Source: Sphagnum compactum (taxonomy: Eukaryota > Bryophyta > Sphagnopsida > Sphagnales). Taken from it: a stretch of 64,000 nt of DNA. A program made the position numbers and the translations under genes. Where the stretch lies: NCBI GenBank assembly GCA_965153455.1, contig OZ234502.1:5983495-6047494 (forward strand), given 5' to 3'. Under the pieces are notes generated by a model that had not been told where the DNA came from, did not search any database, and saw only the letters and a program-made list of their open reading frames with translations. This document shows positions 49,782 to 63,800 of this stretch, piece by piece. Position 1 is the stretch's first letter. The number at the start of each line of letters is the position of its first letter.

Positions 49782-52700
49782 TAAGAGTGCAATTCAAGAA
49801 AATTGGCCCGTAGTGATTGTCCCAACAGGCTTTATGTTTTCTCATAACTATGGTACTTTTTCTTTTCATAAAAACATTTGAATATTACGGGAAACAGGAT
49901 TGGTCCACAATGACAAAAAGTATTTCCTTTCTAGAATAACACAAAACAAAGTACTCCAAAAAGTTGATACCAAAAAGACGAAATTGAAATTGCTAAAGAT
50001 TGCAATAAAGATAATTGTGAATATTATTTGTCCATCCCATATATCTACACTTCTAATATGAAGGATGTTGACATTTGACTCCTATGGTCCACCTTCACAT
50101 CCCGGAATTGAGTTCTACTTGAAACTTATGATTTCTTTGTGTAGGGAAGCAAAGTTATTCTTGTGCTTGTGCCATTGGTTTTGCATAGATTGCAAGCTGA
50201 AAGCTTTGGCACCCTATTAACCATGGCTTCTTGCAAACATTGACATCCAAAAACAAAATGTCAAAATAATTTCATTGAAATTCAAAAGAAGATGCACATT
50301 TAGATATTATGAATGACATCTACCTACACTTGAATTGTGAGAGGATAGTTGTAGCTTGAGAGATGAGCTTCTTTCCTTGTCAAGCTCCACATTGGAAGTA
50401 TTGGATGTTGTACCTTGAAAAATTGGAATGCAATTCACTATTGCTATCCATACGAAAAATATCCTTCCAACAACTTGACATGCAGATATCCTAGCCCCTA
50501 AAGTTTTAATACTTGTTACCATGAATACATCATTAAAATCAATTTGAAATACAAGGAGAAACAAAGATAGATTGATGGCATATGCAAGTAGATAACTATA
50601 GGTTTGAATGAAGGTTTGCATAAAAACTAGGGATGTTTCGTGTGCACCATGGAATGGTATAAAACTTGCTTTCATGCACAAATCATCTTACATTTCATCG
50701 TTAAATATTAGGCTTTCCTTTATGGGGTGGGTTGATTTTTCAATTTTTGTTCTATCAATTGTCAAAATCAATTGATGCACACCATCTTTGTGCACTCTCA
50801 AATGCTTATAATACATTGTTAGACTAATGGTTTGAGAATACAAAAAATTTAAATTTAAATTTAAATGTTCATACAATGTTTTTCCATGATGCATAGATTG
50901 CAAAGTGTAAAGAAAAATCAACTTGAAAGGGTAGTAACTTAGCTATTTATAAGCTTATGTGTCTCCACGGGACAATGTAAAAATGTCAACATAATCCAAA
51001 TGTTGATATGTTGTTTTATCTTCTCTTGGTGTTTATCAACATAATTTAACACCAAGAACATTGGATTTCATCATTGAAAATATTTTGTGATGACTCTAAC
51101 TTGAATGTGTAACAACTCTCAAAATGGGGATCAAAGTGTTTTTATCAAAATGAAAGAAAGTTGATTATTTTAATGTGGAATTGGGCTAAACAAAATATTG
51201 AGATTTGAAACTTAGAGAGTGCAAACACTGTCACATGAAGTGAAAATATATGGAAGCATTATGAAAATTTCCATGTTAAACTCTCACTTTGGCAATGGGA
51301 AGTTCTTGCATGTCCCAAATCTTTGAAACAAAGTTTTAGAACCAAACCCTATTTAAATTGAACCTTCTTTAAACTATCAAAAATTTCTTGAAAATTACTA
51401 TAATAAATTGGGTTCACATCTCAGAAACAAACATGTATAGCATAAATTATGACCATTTGAATGGATAGGAGTCAAACTATCAAAGTGATTTTTGACCATT
51501 TAAATGATGATCAAATCATCTCCAACTAAAAAACTTGATAATCATAGGAAAACTCTTTTCAAGGGTTAAAAGTTTGTTTTAAAAAGTTCTTGATTCAAAG
51601 GAAAATAAAAAAATTATGAACCTCCAAATTTGCAAGATTCATAACTTGATAATTTTGGGATTTCATTTGGGAGGCTTTAGAAAATTATAATTTTGTTGTA
51701 GCCACATGAAGAGCACTTGACAAAGTATAATATAGGGAAAAGACTTGTGATTTTTCGAAATCCAAGTTATGATGAACCTTGCAAGTATGTGATTTGTCCT
51801 TGCACCAATTTGATTCCAAATGCATTCTTTTCTTGGTTTGTGCATTTTAATATGTCCATGGGCGAGTTATGTTAGTCTTGTCTCTAAACTAATAAACAAC
51901 TTTTTAAGGTGGAGCTAGAGAGGATACTTAAGGTTTTTAAGAAAATTGTAACACATTAGAAAAATTCATAAAGTGACCATGCTTTTGGACCCTCCTTTCA
52001 CCCCTTACCCCCTACTTCAACCTCAAACCTTGTTATGCACAAAATGAATAAATTTTATTGAATCGAGGCTAGAACTCAATATCACAATATCTAATGCACA
52101 CGATTCAAAATATTTATGGTAACAATAAACACAACAACAATGAAAGCATTTAGGGGAAAAGAAAAAGACATGGTGAAAGTCAAATTACATTGAATCTTGT
52201 GATAATTTAAATTTCATTCCCTATTTAAATGCAATGTATATTTTATAACAAAAATCTCACCCCCTATAATGACCAAACTTAAGATATTGATGTTGTCTTT
52301 TCTTCACTTTATGGATATTTTTGTCGTATTGAAAAAAATTCCCCAATACCTTATGGTAGCCTTTAAGGGTGTGTCATTTTTGACAAAATGAAAACTCATA
52401 ACTCTATAGTACATTTGTTTAAAAGGTTTTGATATGGACATTCACAACCATTTGCATTTAGAAGAATAGACAATGGGTCATCTAAATAATCCATCAAGGG
52501 TACAATGTTTGCATCAAATTGCAATAATTGGTTGTTCAACGACAATTTTGTGCTCATCTCCTACATTTGATTGGTAGCATAATAGTTATTAAAATAATCT
52601 TCAATGTTACAAAAGTTGGTTCAAAACTATGATCTACATATGAGCAAATAGAATGAACATGTGAAAAGTAGATGAAATACCATTATGCAAAAAGATGTGA

Positions 52701-54113
52701 TCTTGTCACAATTCCTTGAGTGACCTACAATGGTGGATCCAATTAGCTGTGAATACATCACATCAATGAAAATCATTTCTTCGGCCAATTCTTCTATATA
52801 AAAGCAAAGAAATTTTCTAAGCGAAAGGCATGACTTGACCTATGTTTTTCCCATGACTATGAATCTAATGAGTTGTGTCACCAATCTTTTGTCTTTTGGG
52901 AGATGTCACGAATTTAGTCTTCTCATGCTTGGTGCAAAGTCCACTCCCAATGCTTTCTTCATCTTCATGCGCTTCCTTGAATGAAGTTCAATAAGCACAC
53001 GAGGCTCCTCCTACTCCTTTACAATATGGTGACCATAGGGGAAATCTGATTAACAACATGTTGAACCTTTGCCCTCAATTCAATTTCCTTCCCAGGAGTT
53101 GTGCTTTCTTTCAACCTTATCTTTCATTAATATCTTCAACAAAGAAAAAAAGCCCTAGCAAATTTGCAGACATGGGTGAGCATTAACTGTTATTCTAAAC
53201 ATCAAATTTCATGAACATATTTAATGTATCATGATAAAAAATTAAGGGGCTCAAACCACAATCTTTTGGAATTTCAAAACATCAAGCTTCTAACATTGAG
53301 AGAAAAGCTAATGAGATAATGCAAGCTGTCAAAATTGCCTAATTAAAAGCTAAATGAAACAATAATTATACGTCATGGAATACCAAAGATTGAAAATGAA
53401 GCAGATATTGATGTTATCTGACATTTTGCAAAATATTCTGGAATGGAACTCTACCCAAGAACTTTAATCAGGTTCATATTATTGATGCAAGAACCATTTG
53501 CTAGAACTTAGGATCCAAAACAATGTCCAAATTATGAAAATTGATGAACGAATCCAAGGACCAACATGGGTAGCATAGAATGTTGACAAAAGAGCATGAA
53601 AATAAGGGGCTATTGTACAATGGGTTTATGTAGTATGAAGTTCTGAACATGCGAAGAGGCAACATATATTACTTATGGTTATATGATAGAAAGCTTGTGT
53701 CTTGAATCAAATCAGCAGGTATACGCATGGGTGATATCATCCCTGCTCACCGCAGGTTGTCAGTCTGCTTACAGCCGAGCTGATCTCCTCCTCTGTCAAA
53801 TAGCACTTCAGCTAATGAGTGTTTACAACAAATAACTCAACTGAAGAACTTTATGATCAATGAATCAGCTCAAGAGGAGGAGTCTTATAACCTCTATGAG
53901 GTCACTCTTTGTACTTATTGCGTAATCCCTGTGGGCCAGGGTGAACCCAGCACTCAACTGATACCTTCATCTTCTTGAGCGAGGCCCCTTATAGAAGGTA
54001 TATTTAAATTCACAGAATGTTGAATTCGGACTTGAAGACCATGAATTAGTATGATATAATGTCTTGAACCACCCCAAACATATTTCTCGTTCAGATTTCT
54101 AAATACAAATTAC

Positions 54114-54202
54114 AAGGTTTCAGTTTTTGTTCTGCAGTTTTCTGCAAAATGGTTCCAGTTTCAATTTCTGTTCTGAAAATCAATCCCAGTTTGAATCCAG
54201 TT
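54114..54202 (+). repeat. 89-bp direct repeat, copy 1
   Basis: It matches 59026-59114 over 89 bases with four mismatches by eye. The shared core includes GGTTTCAGTTTTTGTTCTGC and CCCAGTTTGAATCCAGTT. Similarity ends on both sides. Confidence 0.85.
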
Positions 54203-57200
54203 GGAATTGCCTCAGTTCCTGTTCAGATTGCTAATTAGAAATTACAAGGCTTGAGTGAACCAGCCCCCGTGACTGCACGAGTCCTGTTTTGGATGGAGGG
54301 CAATTCATCCATCGACTTTGGGTTGGCCACAATTTCATTTTGCATGGGTTTAACAAAAAAACGTCCCTTTTTTTTTGACCTTTTTTTTTCAAACCTGTTT
54401 TACAAACCTACCAACCCCATTCTAGGGCCTGCAACCCCTTTTCCTCTTCCCCTTCCTGCATTTTTGGTGGGCCCAACACTCTAGTGTCAAGTGTCTCTAG
54501 GAGCAACGCGCATAGCTCCATTTCTAGTGCCATCACTCGTTCCAATGTGAGCTCCATTGTGCCATCGCTATCACTTGTTCTAATGTGAGCTCTATCACAC
54601 CATTGCCATCGCCTATGTCTCCATGTACACTCTACACCTTACCCCCTTTTGTTAGTTTGTTTTTTTCTTTTATTTTGCATTGTGATGTAAAAGACAACAA
54701 CGAACAGTTGGTTGTCATCATCTTCCTCTTCATGTTGCCCTAGTACAAAAAACAATGATGAGTAGTTGCATTGCTTGTTGTCATCTTCTTTGTGTTGCTA
54801 AAAGGGTTTTGATATGCAATACCTTCATCATTTCAAAAAGATGGTGGGGTGCAATATCCTCATCATGTTTACGTAAAACTTGCTGAATTTTTTTGCTAGA
54901 TTTCTTAAAAACTCAATTCCAAACCCAGATCTTGCGCCTCAAGAGGTTCCTCGTCCAATGCAAGATGAACATGGAGATGTAATGGAAGAGAATGAATTGG
55001 TTCATGAAGGCTCAAGAGGGTGTTGCAAGGTGAATGCATGCACTAGTTTTTATTAGGCCAAATGGTTGCTTCATAGACATTTGGATCAAACACATGGCCT
55101 TCAAATGCAACTAGGTAGATTTAGGCGTCCATCTATTCATCCTGGGGGTCTTAGGCAACAAAACCACACTTCTATGAATGTTGAACAATCTGCATACAAA
55201 GCAAAAATGGAACGAGAAGAAGGCCTTTGATCAAGTAAAAAAGAAAACAAAATCTAAGTGGGATGAATTTCAAACCCAAGCACAACAAATGCAAGAAATA
55301 TGGTGGCCTTGGTTGGTATGTTTAACCTCTGATATGTTGTTGGGCATCATTGGCATTCTTGCATGGGGGGTTGGGGTTCATCCCACGAAGTGCATGGGTG
55401 TAACTAGAAGAAAAATGATGACCTTGTTGAAGCAATTTCAACAAGCATAATAGCTTATGCAAAACTTTTCAAAGTTGCATGAGGTGCTTGGAGTTGAACA
55501 TTGAAATCCAATAAGTGCAACTGAACAAAAGAAACGGATGTAATATCAAAGTATCATGATTCAAAAATTCATGGATGGTATGTTTGCATATTTAAACTAT
55601 TTTTTCTATTAAAATTATTTGCATTTTAAAATTGGAATCTAATTTGTTTTAACATTTTTTTGTGTTAAGCTTTGAAGCACAATGAAGGAAGCTTTTGTGG
55701 CTAATGCGATTTGACTTGCATTTGAACATCGTTAATTGTTCACTCATCATCATCATGTAGCAAAAGTTGCAGTAGCTACAACAAATTATCACACCAACAT
55801 GGGCATTGCATTTAGTTCATCCTCTTCAGATGAATAATCATAAATATGTCATTGTAGTCGAACTTGTAATGAGGCTCTAGTGCATGTACCCACCATTTTT
55901 GTATCGAGCCATTGTAGCTTAACTTGGCATGATATATTTTTGTCACCATCATTTTTATAGTGTGGCCACTTGAACATTTTTATATCAATCCATTTATTTT
56001 AATTTTGAAACCTAATTTTGAGATTTGTACATTTTGGGATCATTTTATGCCATGTTGCACACAATATCCCCATCCACCACAAATGGATTACATTTACCAT
56101 AAACCAAATGAGCAATAGTTTCATCTAATAAGGTTAACACATTCTATGGCCATGTTAGAACATTTAAACAAAACCTTCATGAATGCCAAGTTGAAGGTCA
56201 TTATTAAAATGATAAACTATGCAATACTTTCATTATCCTTATCATGAAATACCTGCACAATAACCTTAAGGAAAAAATGTATTTTAATATTTTAATATAA
56301 TTATATTGCTCACCTTCATGAAATGACCCCTTGGTGCATAAACCAGTTGTCTATGTGGGTATTGTAAATTCTTGATCTTCTATTGTCAATGGTTTGGGTT
56401 ATCTGCAAAACCTTTCAAATTGCAATACCCACATTCCCAACTAACCCATGTTCATGTTACATTACATTCATCTAAATTTTTGCCTAATATATGTTTCCTT
56501 TTTGTTAGCATTTATATTATTTTCATGGAATATTTTTTAAATGAATTTATGTATTCACATACACATATGTATAAGGAGGTTCATGTTTTTCTATTCTCTT
56601 TCATGATCTATTAAAGGAGAAGAGAATGGAGATGACTCCATGGCAAAGGTATGAATGATATAAACCTTCCCATTTGTTTTGTTTACATTTTATTAAGGGT
56701 TGGGTTTCCTCTCCCAAAAGGTTTAAAACACAAGTTTTATTAATACTTATATAAAATTGTTTCATATTATTATTACAATTATGTATCCAATGTTTATAAT
56801 TTGTACACAATTTAGTGTTATGCTAAAATAATTCCAAAATTAGGTTTAACAGTTAATTGTAAAAAAATTGTGAAATTTTAGCATTAAATTATGCAACCAA
56901 TTCTTTTGTTGTTTATCTAATTGAAGGTGAATGCATGGATTTTTTGTTGCATAAAAAAAATTTAACTCAACATTTTAGGGTTCATTTGTATAAGTTTGCT
57001 TAATTTTTCAAATTTAGGCCTATGCACCATTAGGTTGCAATGTTTACATAATATATAGTTTATGTAAACAAAATTTACAAATTAGTTTAAGGGTTGTTTG
57101 GTCATTTGTATGAAATTGTTTAGTTTCTAGATGAGGATTAAGGTTTTCTTAGTTCAAATGTTTACATAATTTAAGGTTGATGCAATTGATTATGTAGGAA

Positions 57201-58610
57201 TTACGTTGACTTAGACTTGGACATTTGTATTACATATTGATAATGTGGGTAGTGTAGTTTCTTGAACTTTCTAGTTGCCCTACCTTAGGTTGTGAATTAG
57301 AAAATATTTGCAATACTTGCATTTTCCAACCTTTCTATGACATAAATGGATGCACCCCCACATTCCTTGAAAGACTCAAATGCGAATTCGAAAATGAAAA
57401 CAACGGAAGAAGAAGGAGTTGGGGTACGCTCCCTAATTCGCAGCACTTTGAGGGTAAAGGGGTGTGCTGGAGCTTCAGGATAGGGACTACGATGTGTGAC
57501 AAGCGGGTCAATTATTAAAACGAACGTACACAAACCAAACAACAAGTTGGTTAGTGCGTGCTTGGAGTACTTTTGGTGCACAGACGAGCCACGAACATAC
57601 ACAGATTCACAAGATTCACCACGGCCCGGACTTGGGGAAAACCACCACCTTCCCCCTTATAGTATTCTTTGTAATTAACCATGGGGGCTGTGTCCAAATG
57701 TCATTTTGTCCTGGGACTCCCAAGTTGGGACTCCCAAAATTCCCAAAATTGAGAATCTCGACATTTTGGAGGGCCATAACTTCTTGTGCAAAACTTCGAT
57801 TGAAGTGAGGTTTAAAGCAAAGTTGTAGCCCTCGTAGAGAACTTTCCAACGATATGTGGCAAACCACCTACACGCATGTATTTCAGGTTGATTATCGACT
57901 TTTAGTGGGCAAAAGTCAAATTAGCACTTTGACTCCCAACCCTTCTTTTGGCCATAATTTGTGTTTTAAGTACTCAAATGAATCATGTGAGCTCATTTTG
58001 ACATCTACGTTTCAAGAACTTGCCAATGGTATAAAAACTTATTTAATCCAATGATTTTTGACCCCCTCAACTACATGTTTGAAGATTTGGGATCTCATAA
58101 GGATTCCAATTCCCAAAGTGGGAGTCCACTTGGGAGTGTGTGAGTTCATTCCTTGACACTCTCAGCCCGCACCTTTCCATGCCTTTGCTTTGGTTGCAAA
58201 CCCAAGGTTGGGGTTGTGACATAAATATAATTGGTAACAAAAATGATATGAGAATTGCAAGGACTTGGGTTATTTGCATTTCAATTTTGTAATAGGTGCC
58301 CCATCTCAACATGAAGGTATCACGAAAACTTGGTCCATTGTCATTCAAGTTTCATCACATCATGATTGGTCCAATGTATGCAATACCTTTAACCATAATT
58401 TTGCCATTGTGTGACAAATACTTAAAATAAGAAAAAGTAGAATAAAACTATGCAATATTTGCAGTTGAAGCATAAAATCTTGGTTGGATTTTTTATGTTT
58501 CAAGCAATACCCAAATGTTGTGCATAAAATATCCATCATTAATGAAAAAAAAGTATGATGATAGTTTTAAATTTTGTTATAATTAGAAGAAAAATTAAAA
58601 AATTAGGCTC

Positions 58611-58614
<4 letters not shown>

Positions 58615-58655
<41 letters not shown>
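58615..58655. repeat. (TA)n microsatellite
   Basis: About 18-20 uninterrupted TA dinucleotides. Confidence 0.9.
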
Positions 58656-59025
58656 CAAGAAAAAGGTAAAGGAGAAATAAATTTAATCAAAAGATATAAG
58701 TTTTGTCAAGAAATAAAAGTTTAGCCTGGAATAAATATATGTTTTATCAAAAATAAAAGATAAGTAAGGGATTAGTTATTAGTTTGTAGGCAGGGCAAAA
58801 AGGTAGGTCAGTAAGGTAACCAGGTGGGAAGGTAGTATGGAGGTCAGGGTTGCCAAAGAATTAGCAGCTAAACAAAAATGGTCAAAGGTCAGCAGCCAAA
58901 AAAAAGATTGACTGTAGTAGAATGTTGGTTAAGGTAGGGTAAAGAGGCAGATGAAAAACACAGCCCATCCTATGGACAGAAGGGCCAACTGGTGCAGTCA
59001 TGGGGCAGCTGGTTCACTCTGGCCC

Positions 59026-59114
59026 AAGGTTTCAGTTTTTGTTCTGCAATTTTCTGCAAACTGGTTCCAGTTTCAGTTTCTGTTCTGAAAACCAATCCCA
59101 GTTTGAATCCAGTT
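59026..59114 (+). repeat. 89-bp direct repeat, copy 2
   Basis: Copy of 54114-54202 in the same orientation, 4912 bases downstream. A diverged third piece (TTCTGAAAACCAGTCCCCAT, then GGATCCGGTTCTT) occurs at about 59371-59414, just beyond the minisatellite. Confidence 0.85.
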
Positions 59115-59220
59115 CTTCCTAACCAAGAAGACCAGACCAGCATCAGACTTGCTGTCAGTTGCAGTGTGTATTACTTTGTTAAAAATGTATCATGTTTCTA
59201 TTTCTAATTCCAGTTCCACA

Positions 59221-59347
59221 AACAAATTACAAGTGCTAATCTGGTTACTAATCCGGTTCCTCAAACAAATACAAGTGCTAATCTGGTTACTAATCCGGTT
59301 CCTCAAACAAATACAAGTGCTAATCTAGTTACTAATCCGGTTCCTCA
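59221..59347. repeat. 42-43 bp minisatellite, three copies
   Basis: Three consecutive units (43, 42 and 42 bp) contain AAGTGCTAATCTGGTTACTA and ATCCGGTTCCTCA. The third has one change (CTAGTT). Weaker part-units flank the array. Confidence 0.85.
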
Positions 59348-60687
59348 AGCAAATAAATTGTAGATCTGGTTGTGGTTGTGATTCTGAAAACCAGTCCCCA
59401 TTTGGATCCGGTTCTTACTTATTGGCAACCAGAAGTGGCAATTCTTGTCACCTAAGCAAAGTACCCACACAACATTGGGTTTTGAGTCTTTGTCATGATA
59501 CGACTACATGTGTTGGTTCACCCAAGGCATCCTTGCTTATAAAGGATGTTTACTTTGCTATTTAGTTATTAATGGAATGAATGTCAATTTTCACCTTTCT
59601 TCATTGATAAATATGGTACAATCTGAAAATTTATGAACATAATTACAAATCGAAATGAGAAATACTTTCAATAGATTTTTTTTTACAAATGTTTAAAACA
59701 TTTTTGAAGGCTTCATTTTTTTTCTTTTAATAAAAAATTCTTAAAATTTATCTCCAAAGGAATAAAAACATATACCTTAATTTGAACTGATGTCATTTTC
59801 ATAGGAATGAAACCTACCTTCACATGATTATGATCAATTAAATATCAGGTAAAAAAAAGAAAGTGCATAACCTAATCAGATCACCGAAACCATGCAAAAC
59901 TTTTTTTATAAAACACACCGCATATTTTGAAAATGTACAAAGATATTTAAAAACAAGGGATAATTTAAAGAACGTCAAGTTAGCACAAACTAGATGTCAA
60001 AAACTCTCCATCTCAACAACCAAACCAACCAACCAACCAACCGCTTGTAATCGGATTGACATGAGTTAGGATTTCTTTGTACTGTTTTCTCCTTGGGGGT
60101 CCCACAAGTATCAGGAAGTCACTAGAATCCCAAAGGCATTTTGTTGGGGTCATCCTACAAAAGCTTTGATGAATAGCTGATGATGATACCTTTGGTACCT
60201 AGCTCTCAAAAAAAGGCCATAACTTTTTATGTAGACCTGCGATTGAGGTGAGGTTTGAAGCAAAGTAAATGTCTTTTGTTGTTATCCATTGGCTTTTAAT
60301 CTTAAGAGAGAGTGTAATGTGAATGATGTACCTTGTTTTTCATTTGGTCACAAAATTTGAGGAATATGAGAGGAATTTGTTGATTTGAAGAGTCAGTTGA
60401 GTTTTGGGGGAACTTTATGGAACATTTTTCTATTTTACCTTGTGTCTGGTTTGAACGTTTGAACTTGCCATAAGGGGACAGTGGCATGAGGATGATGAGC
60501 CGCTCGTTATAGAAGCTCAGTTGTTTGTTGCGTCTGTCTCTTGCTGACTCTTGTCTGAAGTGGAAAAGCTTGTCCTGAGCATATCATGTTGATGATCAGT
60601 TTCAGTAAATTTTGGTCTTTCTTTCTTAAAGAAGAGTGGGGGAGGAGGATGTGGTGATGATCAATTTCCCCTTGCACGTTTTGTGAG

Positions 60688-60708
60688 CTGCTGCTGCTGC
60701 TGCTGCTT
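60688..60708 (+). repeat. (CTG)n run in the probable 5' leader
   Basis: Six CTG units about 150 bases upstream of the start codon of the acidic membrane protein gene, in the probable leader or promoter. Confidence 0.7.
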
Positions 60709-60856
60709 GAGTGTTTGAAGAGCTGGAGGACTTTGTTTAGAATTTGCTGAGCAAGTAAGAATCGTTAGTTGCAATCTGGTTTTGTTTTTGTTTTTATTTT
60801 TTTGGGAGAGCGGTCGAGGATTCCGGACTCTGTAATCTTCCTTCCTTGCTGCGGAG

Positions 60857-63800
60857 ATGGGGACGAATATCTTAAAGGAGTTTGTAGCTCTGATATGGCA
60901 TCATCCTATCGGCACTTGTTGCTTTTTGGTGTTGTTCACGCCCCCTTTCCATCCAGTTCTTAGATTTTTCTCTCCCCTTCTGATCTCCACTGCGTTGTTT
61001 ATTGTTGCCATCTTAACCATGGGGCCGCATTTGCGAGAGTGTTCAGCTGAAGATGAGGAAGAGCAGTTGAGACGGAACTCACAAGTGGACGTCTGGGAGG
61101 ACAAGACAGTGCAGCTCAATCACTTTGAGGAGCATGAAGCTGAAGAGATATGGCCAGTAACAAAAACTGCCGCTGGTGGCGTCCCATCTCCTCCTGGCAA
61201 GGAATCTGGTAAGTCCAAGTGGAAGGAGTTGAGGAGGATGTACAAGGATAAAGGCATAGCTTGGCTCGACAACTTATTCAGAAATGAGAACTGGAAAGGA
61301 GCCGGGCTCAATGACGAGAACGTGTCGATTTTGCAAGAAGCATTTCCCCAAAGAGAAGAAGTGGAAGCTGTATCACTAGAGAAAAGCAAGGACAAGAGTA
61401 CCGGAGCTCCCGGGCTTCCTGAAGTAGTGGTCTCTGATAGAGAGCTTCATCCCAAAGACTTTGCAGCTCTGGGTGGTCATGATGTTCCCAGCGCTGAAAA
61501 ACAGGTGGTGTTTGCAGACGCTCCTGCTCTACATCAGGATGCTTCTACTCCTACTCTTGCGAGTATCAATCCTGACACGTCTTCCCTGGCGATTGGTGAT
61601 GGAGGAGATGAAGACGAACAATTTGTAGAAGTCGATGAATCGGGTGATGGATACGAGGAAGGCCATTCTTCTGACTTGGAAACGGGTTCAGCCATTCATG
61701 ATGATGTGCAGGAGGAATTTGAGGAAGCTCCTGAGGCTTTGATCAGTGCTCTTCAAGTATATGAAATCCCATCAGCTGCTGCCGCGGTGCTGTTGGAACA
61801 ACCGCACTCGATTCAACATGTTCCTCCACTACATGAGGATGTTCCTGCCTTGGCTATGACCAGTTCAGCAATACACGAGCAGACCCGTTCTCTTCGTGGC
61901 GAGCACCAGGAGATCCGTGCTCCTGTTTTTGCTGAAATGATGCATGATGAGTCTTTGGTTTCTTCTACACAGAAGGAGCATCCAGAGGAGAGAGATGATA
62001 TTGCTGTCAGGGAGATTCAGCAAGATGCATCCGTCGTCCCGGTTAGTGAGAGCCGTGATGAGGGAAGGCTTGATCCTGAGAATGACGAAGCGGGATCTCC
62101 TCCTGTCACTGACAGTATTGAAGACCAGATTCATCCTCTCGTTTCTGTGATACAAGGCGACAGCTCTGCTAGTGAGCCAGAAGATTCATATATTTGGTCT
62201 ACAGAGGGAAGAAGTGTGCATGTACAGGAAGACAAATCATCATCCAATACACATGAGGAGAGATGCATCCCTATCGATGAGATTGGTGAGGAGAGTCTGC
62301 TTGTTGGTGCTGAGATTGATCAGCGGAGAGCAAACCTTGCTCCTGACACAGGGATATTTCAAGAAAGATGTCTTCCTGTGGATGCAACTATAGATGAGAA
62401 GAGATCTGAAGTGCCTTCAAACATGGAACCATGCGTGGAGGGATCTCTTTCAGCAACTGAATATGAAGAGAGATCCACTCCAGTCTTGGAGATTCATGAA
62501 GAGGGGTCTCATGTTCCTGGCTATGAGTTTAATGAGGAGGTATGTGAGGAGATCGGCCCTGTATCTGGTGCTGATGAAGAGATAAAGATAGTGGCAGGAA
62601 GATTGGGCCTTGCGATTATAAAACATTCTCTATGTGCTAGTGAGACTGATGGGAAGCCATATCATGTGGAGGAGGTACTTAGTTCTGAAGTTTATGAGAG
62701 ACCACCTGTAATTCCTGGGACAGACACCTTGCAAGAAAGATCTGGTGATATTTCTAGCAGGGAAATATCTGTGGAGGGTGCATCACCGATTGCCACTCAC
62801 AATCCTGAAGAGAAACTAATTCCTGTGCTTGAGGAGGAGACCAGATCTCATGTTTGGGCCTCCCCAAAACATGAAGAGGAATCTGTTCCCACCGCTGAGT
62901 TCTGCTTGGATGCTGCAGCTGGATCCCAAGTGCATAAGCTTCCTGTAGAAACTCCAGGAACTGATAATTCCACCTCAGCTTCTCTGAATGACACAGCTGA
63001 CAAGATAGGCAATGATTCAGCATTGGACCCATCCATAACTCAGGTCTTCAGCAATGCTGCTGCTGCTGGACTTAATGCAACCAATATTCGTGTAGCTGAA
63101 GTTCACAATTGCAGACTCTCCTTCAGTGATGCGATGGACCAGGCATCTGATGGGGCAATGGTGAACTCATCAGTCCACCCCTTGAAGAGTGGATCTCATG
63201 AGCATAACATAATTGAGCTCCCCACAGCTGAAGCTTATGATTCAACAATAGCAGTTGAGCAGGCAGGTGGTGAACCAGCATTGAACCCAGTTAATGCCTT
63301 CAATGAAGCAGACCACACGCCTGAACCAATTGAGATATGTCATGATCACACAATCTCTACTAATTGTGCAGCTGATGAGGCAGGTGCGGTAGCAGTCATG
63401 ATTACAACAGTTCAGCTGATAAATCATGCCAATCTTCGGTCTGAAACGATTAAGAGTACACCTTCAGATGATGGAGGTGAGCTCACATCTGATGCAACAC
63501 TAGCTTCCAATCATGTGGTTAGTCGGTTTCCAGTAGTAGAATATGATCATGATAGGACATCAGATGTAGAAGGATTGACCAAGGAGGGTTCTGAAATCGT
63601 CCTAAACCCTGATTCTGAAACCATTGAATCTGATGGAAGTGACTCTTCAAAGGAGGTGAAAGAGGTAACTTATTCACATCTCCAACTGAATCACACTCTT
63701 GATGTTGATTACAACGTTAACAAGAGGCTTTCTTCTGGTGCCAATAACACTACAAGGCAATTATCAACAGCTCAGAAAATTGTGGCTATGGAGGAGCTAT

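Larger units (their letters stand above)
49785..60480. other. Long gene-poor region with repeats
   Basis: No gene is supported over about 10.7 kb. Much of it is AT-rich (50-53 kb and 55.5-57.3 kb). Recognisable repeats are the 89-bp pair at 54114 and 59026, the TA run at 58615-58655, the 42-bp minisatellite at 59221-59347 and the 53-bp pair at 57771 and 60214. The segment at 54.9-55.5 kb has transposon-like, codon-like texture but no identifiable domain. Confidence 0.6.

Noticed and set aside
50307-50681. 124-codon minus-strand hydrophobic frame
   Set aside because: Lies in AT-rich repeat sequence; hydrophobicity is expected from T-rich codons, no domain seen.
55178-55450. 90-codon Lys/Gln-rich plus-strand frame
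   Set aside because: Possible transposon remnant but no motif identifies it, and neighbouring frames are broken.
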